Shown here: positions 14,799 to 22,818 of the stretch, piece by piece
Layout of the letters: each line of letters starts with the position of its first letter
Numbering within the stretch: position 1 is the first letter of the stretch
Assembly (NCBI RefSeq): GCF_035762905.1
Contig: NZ_DASUCC010000112.1
Coordinates: 1 to 38,668 of the forward strand
DNA: 38,668 bases
Source: DASYTH01 sp035762905
Lineage (GTDB): Bacteria > Actinomycetota > Actinomycetes > Mycobacteriales > Pseudonocardiaceae
Direction of reading: 5' to 3'
Position numbers and translations under genes: made by a program
The notes under the pieces: model-generated
The model's input: the letters and a program-made list of their open reading frames with translations, nothing else
What the model was told of the DNA's origin: nothing
The model's database searches: none

Positions 14799-16976
14799 AT
14801 GTTCGAGCGGTTGGCCAGAGCCGTCGTCTACAACCCATGGAAAGTGATCGCGGTCTGGGTGCTCGCGACGATCGCGATCATCGCCTTCGCGCCCACTCTC
14901 GAGGACGTCACCGCGAGGGACCAGAGCAACTTCCTGCCCGACAGCTACGAGTCGGTGCAGGCGCTCCAGCTGGCCGAGCGGGCCTTCACACAGGCCAACG
15001 ACTCCAGCGCGACCATCGTGGTCAAGCGCACCGACAGCCAGTCGCTCTCCGAGGCCGACCAGGCCAAGGTCGGCGAGATCGCCCAGAAGGTGCAGGCCGC
15101 CGGCATCGAGCGGGTCAGCGGTGCGCTGACCGGGCCGCAGGCGGTCTCGCCGAACGGGCAGGTCCAACTGGTCAGCGTCGGCCTCGAGGGCGTCGGCGAC
15201 GATCCCAAGCTACTGGCGGCGGTGGAGAAGATCCGGGAGGCCGCCCGGCCGGTGGTCGAGGGCACCGGGCTGAAGATGTCGGTCACCGGCGACGTCGCGA
15301 TGTTCGCCGACAACCAGGACGCCTTCGAGAACGCCTTCGTCATCGTCGGTACCGCCACCATCGTGCTGATCATCCTGCTGCTGGCGCTGATGTACCGCAG
15401 CCCGGTCGCGGCCCTGCTACCGGTGTTCACCGTCGGCCTGGTCACCGCCATCGCGCCGGGCCTGATCGCCTGGATCGCCAAGGGCTTCGACTTCCAGGTG
15501 GACCAGTCGCTGCAGATCCTGCTGACCATCGTGCTCTACGGCGTCGGCACCGACTACATTGTGTTCCTGCTGTTCCGCTACCGGGAACGGCTGCGCGCCG
15601 GCGACGATCCCAAGCAGGCCCTTGTCGCCGCGCTGACCCGGATCGGCGAGGTGATCGTCTCCGCGGCGGCCGCGATCATCATCGCGTTCAGCGCGCTGCT
15701 GCTCGCGGTGTTCGGCGGGTTCCGCAGCTTCGGACCGGGCCTGGCGATCGCCGTGGCCCTGATGGCCCTCGCGGTGGTCACGCTGATCCCGGCCGTGGTG
15801 TCGCTGTTGGGCACCAAGGTGTTCTGGCCCTCGAAGTCCTGGCAGCGGGTTCCGAAGGGCACCATGTTCCAGCGCCTCGGCAAGCTCACCGGCCGCCGGC
15901 CCGGCCTGGTTGCGCTTGCCTCCGGCGGGCTGATGATCGTGCTCGCGCTCGGCATGCTCGGCTTCAAGACCGACTACGACCAGTCCAGCCAGTTGCCAAG
16001 CGGCACCGAGTCGGCGGAGGGCCTTGCCGACCTGCAGTCCGGTTTCCCGGCCGGCGCGCTCAACCCGACCTCGGTGTTCCTCCGCAGCGACACCGGCCAG
16101 GCGCTGGACACCGGTGCCGTGCAAGGGTTCGCCGGCAAGCTCACCGCGGTCGCGGGGATCGGCGGGGTGATGCCCGGTCCGGACGGCAGCCCGGCCCGGC
16201 TCAACGGGGACCGCACGGTGGCCCGGATCGACCTGCTGCTGGCCGACCGCCCGTACAGCAGCGAGTCGATGGATCTGGTCGGGGACCGGCTGCGCACCAT
16301 CGCCCACGACAGCGCACCGGACGGCACCAGCGCGCTGGTCGGCGGAACGACGTCGATCTTCGCGGACGTCCGGGCGGCCAACAACCGCGACCTCGCGGTG
16401 ATCTTCCCGGTGGCCGGCCTGCTGATCGCGCTGATCCTCGGCCTGCTGCTGCGCAGCGTGGTCGCGCCGATCTACCTGATGCTGGCCGTGGTGCTCGGAT
16501 TCTTCAGCACCCTCGGCGCCACCGTGATCGCGTTCGTCCTGGTCGGCGGCCAGGCCGGAGTGTCGTTCTCGCTGCCGATCATCCTGTATCTGTTCGTGGT
16601 GGCGATCGGCACCGACTACAACATCCTGATGATCGCCCGGCTGCGCGAGGAAGCCAAGCTCGGCAACGATCCGCGCACCGCGGCCGATCTCGCGGTCGAG
16701 CACGGCGGTCCCTCGGTCGGCGCCGCGGGCCTGATCCTGGCCGGCACTTTCGCCTCGATGCTGCTGGCCGGCATCTCGTTCCTGATGGAGATGGGCTTCG
16801 CGGTCTCCATCGGCATCCTGATCTCGGCGTTCGTGATGGCGATGTTCCTGGTGCCGAGCATCACCGCGCTGCTCGGCCACAAGGCCTGGTGGCCCGGCCA
16901 CGGCGACGAGCCGGACGCCCCGCCGCCCCCGCCCGCGCCGCGCGAGAAGGAGGCCGAGTCGGTGCCCACCGGGTGA
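14799..16976 (+). CDS. MMPL-family RND transporter
   Basis: An inner-membrane transporter of 725 aa in the MmpL/RND group, which in actinobacteria exports lipids or hydrophobic compounds by proton exchange. Two homologous halves each have a first membrane helix, an extracytoplasmic loop and a five-helix bundle. The proton-relay motifs are GTDYIVFLLFRYRE in the first half and GTDYNILMIARLREE in the second. A Pro-rich hydrophilic tail (DAPPPPPAPREK) ends the protein. ATG 14799 is preceded by GGGGAGGA. It diverges from the TetR gene over a palindrome that probably controls it. The cargo is unknown; TetR linkage suggests efflux of a toxic or signalling molecule. Confidence 0.93.
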   Translation: MFERLARAVVYNPWKVIAVWVLATIAIIAFAPTLEDVTARDQSNFLPDSYESVQALQLAERAFTQANDSSATIVVKRTDSQSLSEADQAKVGEIAQKVQAAGIERVSGALTGPQAVSPNGQVQLVSVGLEGVGDDPKLLAAVEKIREAARPVVEGTGLKMSVTGDVAMFADNQDAFENAFVIVGTATIVLIILLLALMYRSPVAALLPVFTVGLVTAIAPGLIAWIAKGFDFQVDQSLQILLTIVLYGVGTDYIVFLLFRYRERLRAGDDPKQALVAALTRIGEVIVSAAAAIIIAFSALLLAVFGGFRSFGPGLAIAVALMALAVVTLIPAVVSLLGTKVFWPSKSWQRVPKGTMFQRLGKLTGRRPGLVALASGGLMIVLALGMLGFKTDYDQSSQLPSGTESAEGLADLQSGFPAGALNPTSVFLRSDTGQALDTGAVQGFAGKLTAVAGIGGVMPGPDGSPARLNGDRTVARIDLLLADRPYSSESMDLVGDRLRTIAHDSAPDGTSALVGGTTSIFADVRAANNRDLAVIFPVAGLLIALILGLLLRSVVAPIYLMLAVVLGFFSTLGATVIAFVLVGGQAGVSFSLPIILYLFVVAIGTDYNILMIARLREEAKLGNDPRTAADLAVEHGGPSVGAAGLILAGTFASMLLAGISFLMEMGFAVSIGILISAFVMAMFLVPSITALLGHKAWWPGHGDEPDAPPPPPAPREKEAESVPTG

Positions 16977-17055
16977 CTGCGGGCAAAGCACCTGGTGCGG
17001 CCCTGCGGAAAAGTAGGGCTTGCTCCGAACGGCGCAGTTTTGCGAATGTGATCGT

Positions 17056-19122
17056 GTGTCGACGGAGCTGGTCGAGGTCGTAACGGTGATCGCCCACACG
17101 CCGGCCGAGGTGTGGCAGGTGGTGGGCGATCCCGGTCTGTACCCCCGGTTCGTCCGCGAGGTGACCTGGGCCGAACGGACCGGCCAGGGACCGATGGCCA
17201 GCGGCGCACGCTACCGGATGCGGTTCAGCCTGAACGGGGCGAACACCGGCCACGACGAGATCGAGGTGCTGGTCTACCGGCCGGCCGAGCACCTGGTCCT
17301 GGTCAGCCCGCGCTGGCAGGGCGGTCACTTCTCGATCCGGCTCGGCAATGTCCATCATGGCCGGACCGAGGTCCAGGTCACGCTGTCCGTCCCGGACCGG
17401 GTGACCGGCGCCCTCGGGCTGAGCGCTTCCTGGCTGCGCAAGCAGATCCGCGAGGCGCTCGCGATGATCGACCACCACCTGGCCGGCCGCGCGCTCACCG
17501 TGACCCGCACCGGGCTGGACCAGACCGCCACCGAGCATTCCTCGCTGACCGTGGCCAGGACGCTGATCCGGGCCGGGGTGGTCCGGCCGGGCCGGCCGGA
17601 CCGGGTGATCCGCCAGATCAACGCGCTGGCCAGGTGGGGCGCCACGGTCGCAGGCGGCTACCTGGCCAACGCCCGGCGGCACCCGGACCAGCTCGCGGTG
17701 ATCGACGAGCGGCGGTCGCTGACCTTCGCCGAGCTGGACCGGCGCGCCACCAGGCTGGCCAACGGGTTGGCCGAGCTCGGCGTCCGGGCCGGACGCCGGG
17801 TGGCGCTGATGTGCCGCAACCACGCGGGTTTCATCGAATCGGTGGTGGCCTGCGGCAAGCTGGGCGCCGACGTGGTGCTGCTGAACACCGGACTGTCGTC
17901 CGACCAGGTGGCCAGCGTCATCACCGCGCACCGGCCGGTCGCGCTGCTCGGTGACGAGGAGTTTCTGCCGCTGTTCCACGGTTTGCCCACCTCGCTGCCG
18001 TGGGTCACGACGTGGAGCGACCGGCCCGGGGAGGGCGGCATCGACACGCTGATCGAGCGGTCCTCGTCCCGGCCGCTGCGGCCGCCGCCGCTGGCCAGCA
18101 AGATCATCGTGTTGACCTCGGGCACCACCGGAGCACCCAAGGGTGCCAAGCGCCGCAACCCGCGCGGGATCGGCACCGCGGCGGCCATGCTGGACCGGAT
18201 CCCGTTGCGCGCGGGGGAGCGGACCCTGGTCGCCGCGCCGTTGTTCCACACCTGGGGCCTGGCCGCGTTGCAGCTCGGCATGGTGCTGCACGCGACCCTG
18301 GTGCTGCAGCGCCGGTTCGAGCCGGTGACCGCGTTGCGGGCGATCGACCGCAAGCGGTGCACCTCGATGTTCGCGGTGCCGATCATGTTGCAGCGCATCC
18401 TGGACCTGCCCGAGGACGTTCGGCGCCGGTTCCGCATCTCGACGCTGCGGGTGGTGGCCAGCAGCGGCTCGGCGCTGCCCGGCCCGTTCGTGACCGAGTT
18501 CCTCAACACCTTCGGCGACGTGCTGTACAACCTGTACGGGTCCACCGAGGTGTCCTGGGCCAGCATCGCCGGCCCGGCCGACCTGCGCGCCGCGCCGACC
18601 ACGGCCGGCCGCTGCCCGCTGGGCACCCGGGTGGGGATCCTGGACGCCACCGGCCGGCCGGTGCCGCCGGGCGTGGTCGGCCGGATCTGTGTCGGCAACG
18701 ACATGCTCTTCGAGGGCTACACCAACGGCACCACCGGCGAGGTGCACGATCAGATGATGGTCACCGGTGACATCGGTTACCTCGACGCCGACGGCCGGCT
18801 GTTCGTCTCCGGCCGGGACGACGACATGATCGTCTCCGGTGGCGAGAACGTCTTCCCGCGCCCGCTGGAGGAGCTGCTGCTGACCCTGCCCGGGGTGCTG
18901 GACGTGGCCGTGGTCGGCGTGCCGGACCGGGAGTTCGGCGAGCGCTTCGCCGCCTACATCGCGCTGCGGCCGGGCAGCCGGCTGGACGCGGCCACGGTGC
19001 GCGGCTACGTCCACGACCACATGCCCCGGTTCGCCGTGCCCCGCGACGTGATCTTCCTTGACGACCTGCCGCGCAACGCCACCGGGAAGGTGGTCAAGCG
19101 GATGCTGAGCGGCGAGCTCTGA
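17056..19122 (+). CDS. SRPBCC (polyketide cyclase-like) / acyl-CoA synthetase fusion
   Basis: A two-domain protein of 688 aa. Residues about 1-150 form a START-like SRPBCC ligand-binding domain (VIAHTPAEVWQVVGDPGLYPRFV, then a C-terminal helix SWLRKQIREALAMIDHHL). From about 210 onward it is an ANL-family adenylating enzyme: phosphate-binding LTSGTTGAPKGAKR near 353-366, YGSTEV near 494, TGDIGYLDADG near 569, and the catalytic Lys in NATGKVVKRM near 678. It should activate a carboxylic or fatty acid to an acyl-CoA, with the SRPBCC part perhaps capturing a hydrophobic substrate. GTG 17056 begins just before the conserved SRPBCC start. No Shine-Dalgarno is seen; GAATGT six bases upstream may be the -10 of a leaderless mRNA. 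The substrate is unknown. Confidence 0.88.
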   Translation: MSTELVEVVTVIAHTPAEVWQVVGDPGLYPRFVREVTWAERTGQGPMASGARYRMRFSLNGANTGHDEIEVLVYRPAEHLVLVSPRWQGGHFSIRLGNVHHGRTEVQVTLSVPDRVTGALGLSASWLRKQIREALAMIDHHLAGRALTVTRTGLDQTATEHSSLTVARTLIRAGVVRPGRPDRVIRQINALARWGATVAGGYLANARRHPDQLAVIDERRSLTFAELDRRATRLANGLAELGVRAGRRVALMCRNHAGFIESVVACGKLGADVVLLNTGLSSDQVASVITAHRPVALLGDEEFLPLFHGLPTSLPWVTTWSDRPGEGGIDTLIERSSSRPLRPPPLASKIIVLTSGTTGAPKGAKRRNPRGIGTAAAMLDRIPLRAGERTLVAAPLFHTWGLAALQLGMVLHATLVLQRRFEPVTALRAIDRKRCTSMFAVPIMLQRILDLPEDVRRRFRISTLRVVASSGSALPGPFVTEFLNTFGDVLYNLYGSTEVSWASIAGPADLRAAPTTAGRCPLGTRVGILDATGRPVPPGVVGRICVGNDMLFEGYTNGTTGEVHDQMMVTGDIGYLDADGRLFVSGRDDDMIVSGGENVFPRPLEELLLTLPGVLDVAVVGVPDREFGERFAAYIALRPGSRLDAATVRGYVHDHMPRFAVPRDVIFLDDLPRNATGKVVKRMLSGEL

Positions 19123-19159
19123 GCCGGGTCCGCCCCGGCCTGGCCGGCGCCGATCCACG

Positions 19160-19165
19160 TACGCT
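19160..19165 (+). promoter_or_regulatory. -10 box for a possibly leaderless lnt mRNA
   Basis: TACGCT lies six bases before the GTG at 19172, and no Shine-Dalgarno is visible. This spacing would place transcription start on the start codon. It favours 19172 over the in-frame GTG at 19166. Confidence 0.45.
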
Positions 19166-20803
19166 GTGCTGGTGGTAGCCCCGACGGTGTCGTCCGATCC
19201 GGACGTGCCCTCCGACACTGCCGAGCCGCGCCGGCCCCGTCCCGTGCTTCCGTTGCTCGGCCGCTGCCTGGCCGCCGGTGCCGCCGGGGTGCTGCTGTTT
19301 CTGGCCGTCCCGCCCCGCCCGACCTGGTGGCTCGCCCCGCTCGGGATCGCCGTGCTCGGCCTGCTGCTGCGCGCGACCGGACGGGCCCGGGCCGGCTTCG
19401 GCTACGGGATGCTCGCCGGGCTGGGCTACTTCGTGCCGCTGCTGGCCTGGACCGGGGAGTTCGTCGGCCCGGTCGCCTGGCTGCCGCTGGCGGCCGCCGA
19501 GGCGGTGTTCGTCGGCCTGGTCGGCGCGGCGTGCGTGGCGACGTCCGGGCTGCCCGGCTGGCCGCTGGTCGCGGCGCTGCTCTGGGTCTGCGGCGAGGCG
19601 CTGCGCTCGGTGGTGCCGTTCGGCGGCTTCCCATGGGGCAAGCTCGCGTTCGGTCAGCCGGACGGGCTCTACCTGCCGCTGGCCGCGGTGGGCGGCGCCC
19701 CGCTGATCGGGTTCGCGGTGGCGTTGACCGGGTTCGGCGCCGCGCAGCTGCTGCACCGGGTGCTGGTCGAGCGGGAGCGGCGGCCCCGCCGGCTGGCCGG
19801 CCCGGCAGTCGCGCTGGTGCTCCCGGTCGCGGCCGGCCTGGCGGCGATCCCGCTGGTGGGCACCGCCGCCGACGCCGGCGAGATCACCGTGGCCGCCATC
19901 CAGGGCAACGTGCCCCGGGCCGGCCTGGACTTCAACGCCCAGCGCCGGGCCGTGCTGGACAACCACGTCCGGCGCACCGAGCAACTGGCCGACGACGTGC
20001 GGGCCGGCCGGATGCCTCGGCCCGACCTGGTGATCTGGCCGGAGAACTCGTCGGACATCGACCCGATCCGCAACTCCGACGCCCGGTCGGTGATCGACCG
20101 GGCGGCCCGCGCGGTCGGCGTGCCGATCGTGGTCGGCGGCGTGATGCAGGGCCCGGACGGGCCGACCAACACCATGATCCTGTGGGACCCGGACCGGGGC
20201 CCGGTCGAGTTCTACACCAAGCGCCAGCTCCAGCCGTTCGGCGAGACCATGCCGTACCGCGCGTTCTTCCGGCTGTTCAGCAAGGACGTCGACCGGGCCG
20301 GCCGGTTCGTGCCGGGCACCGATCCGACCGTGTTCGGCGTCGGCCCCGCCCGGGTGGCCATGGCCACCTGCTACGAGGTGGCCTTCGACGGCGTGGTGCG
20401 CGAGTCGGTGCTGAACGGCTCGAACCTGCTCGTGGTGCCGACTAACAACGCCACGTTCGGGTACACCGAGATGACCTACCAGCAGCTGGCCATGGACCGG
20501 GTCCGGGCCGTCGAGCATGGCCGGGCGGTGGTGGTCGCGGCGACCAGCGGGGTGAGTGCGATCGTGCCTCCGGACGGCTCGATCAGCCAGCGGACCGGCC
20601 TGTTCACCCCGGCGGCCCTGGTCGAACGGGTTCCGCTACGGTCGGCGACTACGATTTCTGATCGACTCGGCGCACTGCCCGAGTGGGTGATGGTGTTCGC
20701 CGGGCTGGCCGCGCTGACCACCGCACTCGCCGTGCGGCGCCGCCGTCGCACATCAACGGTCGGGGACCGGCGCGCCCGCGCCGACGAGGAGGAACACGGA
20801 TGA
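19166..20803 (+). CDS. lnt: Apolipoprotein N-acyltransferase
   Basis: A membrane enzyme that transfers a third acyl chain to the N-terminal Cys of lipoproteins. The N-terminal half has several membrane helices (from about residue 30 to 230). The periplasmic carbon-nitrogen hydrolase domain carries the triad E293 (WPENSS), K352 (YTKRQLQPFGE) and C402 (ATCYEVAF), with a final helix near 505-525 and a basic tail. Length 545 aa is normal. The start is uncertain: GTG 19166, or GTG 19172 if the message is leaderless (TACGCT six bases before). Its stop overlaps the next gene's ATG, so it is coupled to the polyprenol-phosphate mannosyltransferase. In Mycobacterium tuberculosis the two functions are fused in one protein. 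Confidence 0.93.
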   Translation: MLVVAPTVSSDPDVPSDTAEPRRPRPVLPLLGRCLAAGAAGVLLFLAVPPRPTWWLAPLGIAVLGLLLRATGRARAGFGYGMLAGLGYFVPLLAWTGEFVGPVAWLPLAAAEAVFVGLVGAACVATSGLPGWPLVAALLWVCGEALRSVVPFGGFPWGKLAFGQPDGLYLPLAAVGGAPLIGFAVALTGFGAAQLLHRVLVERERRPRRLAGPAVALVLPVAAGLAAIPLVGTAADAGEITVAAIQGNVPRAGLDFNAQRRAVLDNHVRRTEQLADDVRAGRMPRPDLVIWPENSSDIDPIRNSDARSVIDRAARAVGVPIVVGGVMQGPDGPTNTMILWDPDRGPVEFYTKRQLQPFGETMPYRAFFRLFSKDVDRAGRFVPGTDPTVFGVGPARVAMATCYEVAFDGVVRESVLNGSNLLVVPTNNATFGYTEMTYQQLAMDRVRAVEHGRAVVVAATSGVSAIVPPDGSISQRTGLFTPAALVERVPLRSATTISDRLGALPEWVMVFAGLAALTTALAVRRRRRTSTVGDRRARADEEEHG

Positions 20804-21543
20804 CGGACACGCTCGAGCCGGTGCTGGTGGTGATTCCCACCTACAACGAGCGGGAGAACCTGCCGAAGGCGGTCACCCGGCTGCACGCGGCGCTGCCCAA
20901 GGCGCACGTGCTCGTGGTCGACGACGGCAGCCCGGACGGCACCGGCGACGTGGCCGACAAGCTCGCCGCCGACGACGAGCGGGTGCACGTGCTGCACCGC
21001 ACCGGCAAGAACGGGCTCGGCACCGCATATGTGGCCGGCTTCACCTGGGGCATCGAGCGCGACTACGCGGTGCTGGTGGAGATGGACGCGGACGGCTCGC
21101 ACGCCCCGGAGGACCTGCCCCGGATGCTGGACGCGCTGACCGACGCCGACCTGGTGATCGGATCCCGGTACGTGCCTGGCGGGACGGTGGTCAACTGGCC
21201 CAAGCGCCGGGAGATCCTCTCCCGGGGCGCCAACCTGTACTCCCGGATCGCCCTCGGCGCGAAGATCAAGGACATCACCGCCGGGTACCGCGCCTACCGG
21301 CGGGAGGTGCTGGAGAAGCTCAAGCTCGGCACCGTGGCCTCGCAGGGCTACTGCTTCCAGATCGACCTGGCGTTACGGACCGTCGAGGCCGGCTTCACGG
21401 TCGTCGAGGTGCCGATCACGTTCACCGAGCGGGAGATCGGCGAGTCCAAGATGAGCGGCGACATCGTCCGCGAGGCGCTGCTCCGGGTCACCAAGTGGGG
21501 CCTGCGCCGGCGTGCGCACCAACTGCGCGACCTGGTCCGGTGA
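20800..21543 (+). CDS. ppm1: Polyprenol monophosphomannose synthase (GT2)
   Basis: A cytoplasmic family-2 glycosyltransferase of 247 aa that makes polyprenyl-phospho-mannose from GDP-mannose. That product is the donor for lipoglycan and protein O-mannosylation. Motifs include VIPTYNERENL, LVVDDGSPDGTGD, the metal-binding EMDADGSH, GSRYVPGG, and the ITAGYRAYRR and EREIGESKM blocks typical of DPM1-like enzymes. It has no membrane domain of its own. ATG 20800 overlaps the lnt stop, with GAGGAGGAA just upstream, so lnt and ppm1 form one operon. In many mycobacteria Ppm1 is joined to or works with Lnt-like membrane domains; here the pair is encoded separately but coupled. Confidence 0.93.
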   Translation: MTDTLEPVLVVIPTYNERENLPKAVTRLHAALPKAHVLVVDDGSPDGTGDVADKLAADDERVHVLHRTGKNGLGTAYVAGFTWGIERDYAVLVEMDADGSHAPEDLPRMLDALTDADLVIGSRYVPGGTVVNWPKRREILSRGANLYSRIALGAKIKDITAGYRAYRREVLEKLKLGTVASQGYCFQIDLALRTVEAGFTVVEVPITFTEREIGESKMSGDIVREALLRVTKWGLRRRAHQLRDLVR

Positions 21544-21692
21544 AGGGCCAAGGTCTTGAATCTTGTGTGAAGTCCGCACCCGATCAACAGCTACCTCAGG
21601 GGAACGTGGCGGTACTCAGCCACAATCAACCCGTGATCCGCACTTTCGCTGGGACGTGACAACCGCACAAAGATCCCGGAGAGGCGGACTGC

Positions 21693-22037
21693 CTAGCCCA
21701 GGTCGGCGACCGCGTCGATCTCGATCAGGAAGCGCGGGTCGACCAGGCCGCTGACCTCGACCAGGGTGGATGCCGGGCGTGGTTCGGGGAGCCGGTCGAG
21801 CAGCACCTCGCGGACCGTGTCGAGGTCGGCGAGGTCGCGCAGGTAGTAGGTGAGCTTGGCCACCTCCGGCCAGCCCACGCCGTGTTCGGCGAGCAGGACC
21901 TGGATCTTGTCCAGCACCACCCGGGTCTGCGCCAGCGCGCCCGGGGGCACCTCACCGTCCGGCGTGGCCGGCGTCTGCCCCGCGACGAACAGCACTGGAC
22001 CCCGCGCGACGCGGGTCATGGAGTACACGGCCGTCAT
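21693..22037 (-). CDS. RidA-family (YjgF/UK114) protein
   Basis: A small cytoplasmic protein of about 114 aa in the RidA superfamily. Members hydrolyse reactive enamines and imines made by PLP enzymes or act in other deaminations. Family features are VLFVAGQTP near the N-terminus, a central TYYLRDLADLDTVREVL, and the C-terminal RPASTLVEVSGLVDPRFLIEIDAVA, which has the signature Arg and the following strand. ATG 22037 gives the usual family N-terminus; an ATG nine bases upstream is in frame. It lies downstream of rbpA on the same strand, convergent with ppm1. It may be one of the divergent RidA subfamilies, so deaminase activity is not certain. Confidence 0.85.
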   Translation of the reverse strand: MTAVYSMTRVARGPVLFVAGQTPATPDGEVPPGALAQTRVVLDKIQVLLAEHGVGWPEVAKLTYYLRDLADLDTVREVLLDRLPEPRPASTLVEVSGLVDPRFLIEIDAVADLG

Positions 22038-22073
22038 GGCGATCATTCTTGCGGGTGGCGGGCACGCGTAGAA

Positions 22074-22105
22074 GACGGCCGCCCGGCGGGACCCGGACGG
22101 CCGTC
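22074..22105 (-). terminator. Hairpin terminator after rbpA
   Basis: 8-bp arms GACGGCCG (22074-22081) and CGGCCGTC (22098-22105), with further partial pairing inside. It starts 16 bp past the rbpA stop and ends 28 bp before the RidA ATG, so it probably separates the two transcription units. Confidence 0.55.
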
Positions 22106-22121
22106 GGCTGGTGGCCGTTCG

Positions 22122-22466
22122 TCAGGCGGAACGGCTGCGCCGGCCCTTGAGTTCCTGCAGGCGCTCGGCGAGCAGGTCTTCCAACTCGGGGATGCTCCTG
22201 CGCTCCAGCAGCATGTCCCAGTGCGTGCGCGGCGGCTTGGTCTTCTTCGGCTCCGGCTCGGACCCGTCGATCATCTTCGACTCGGTTCCGTGCAGCCGGC
22301 ACTCCCACACCGAGGGAATCTCGGCATCGTCGGAGAAGGGGACCTCGAAATCGTGGTCCTTCGGGCAGGCGTAACGTACGGTACGACGCGGAGCTAGGTC
22401 GTGATTACGGTCAGTCTCGTAGCTGACCGCGCCAAGCCGGCTTCCCCGGAGAACTCTGTCGGCCAT
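22122..22466 (-). CDS. rbpA: RNA polymerase-binding protein RbpA
   Basis: An actinobacterial transcription factor of 114 aa. It binds RNA polymerase and group 1/2 sigma factors, stabilises the open complex and affects rifampicin tolerance. The start MADRVLRGSRLGAVSYE, the Cys/His-containing core (YACPKDHDF and VWECRLHG), a short basic linker, and the C-terminal sigma-interaction helix THWDMLLERRSIPELEDLLAERL are all present. ATG 22466 has AAGGAA upstream and the canonical N-terminus; a longer in-frame form begins in the 5'UTR. Upstream lies a SigR/SigH-like promoter (22521-22548), matching the known control of rbpA by SigR in Streptomyces coelicolor. A hairpin follows the gene. Confidence 0.97.
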   Translation of the reverse strand: MADRVLRGSRLGAVSYETDRNHDLAPRRTVRYACPKDHDFEVPFSDDAEIPSVWECRLHGTESKMIDGSEPEPKKTKPPRTHWDMLLERRSIPELEDLLAERLQELKGRRSRSA

Positions 22467-22818
22467 GGCGGTTCCTTTCGTTAGGCTCGTCGCCGAGCCA
22501 AGGGCGGTGCTCACCTAGAGCAACGGCACAACCGGCCCGATCGTTCCCACCTGCCGAGGTGCCGTAGCTCAGGGTGACATGTTTCACCCCTCAACAACAG
22601 CTTCCTCCTTCGAGAGTCTGTTCGCTCGTCATCGTGACGCGCGTTCCCGCAATCAGCAGGCGAGGATCGGCCGCATGGGGGATACCCATCCGGAGGACCG
22701 TTGTCACACGTGTCCAGTATCCAGAACTGCCGTCGGCGTTACCCAGTCAGGTGTGTCCAAAGCCCCGATTTCGATCACCCGGAGTAGTCGGCGGCGTGAG
22801 ATGACGGAAGGTCGCTTT
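22467..22818. other. 352-bp intergenic region between rbpA and the MFS gene
   Basis: It holds the rbpA 5'UTR and its SigR-like promoter at the left. Further right is an ACACGTGT palindrome at 22706-22713 and otherwise ordinary, somewhat less GC-rich sequence. I find no credible gene; short frames on the + strand lack Shine-Dalgarno sequences and protein-like composition. Because the MFS gene ends here on the same strand, a second rbpA promoter or read-through is possible. Confidence 0.6.
22521..22548 (-). promoter_or_regulatory. SigR/SigH-type promoter of rbpA
   Basis: On the minus strand GGGAAC (22548-22543) is followed after 17 bases by CGTTG (22525-22521). This matches the oxidative-stress ECF sigma consensus (GGAAY, 18 +/- 1, GTT). 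The ATG lies 55 bp beyond the -10, leaving about 45 nt of 5'UTR. SigR control of rbpA is established in Streptomyces coelicolor; here it is a sequence-based prediction. Confidence 0.65.

Noticed and set aside
22556..22630. tRNA-like start (GCCGTAGCTCAGGGTG) upstream of rbpA
   Set aside because: Only the acceptor and D-arm beginning look right; no anticodon stem, T-arm or matching 3' acceptor strand follows.
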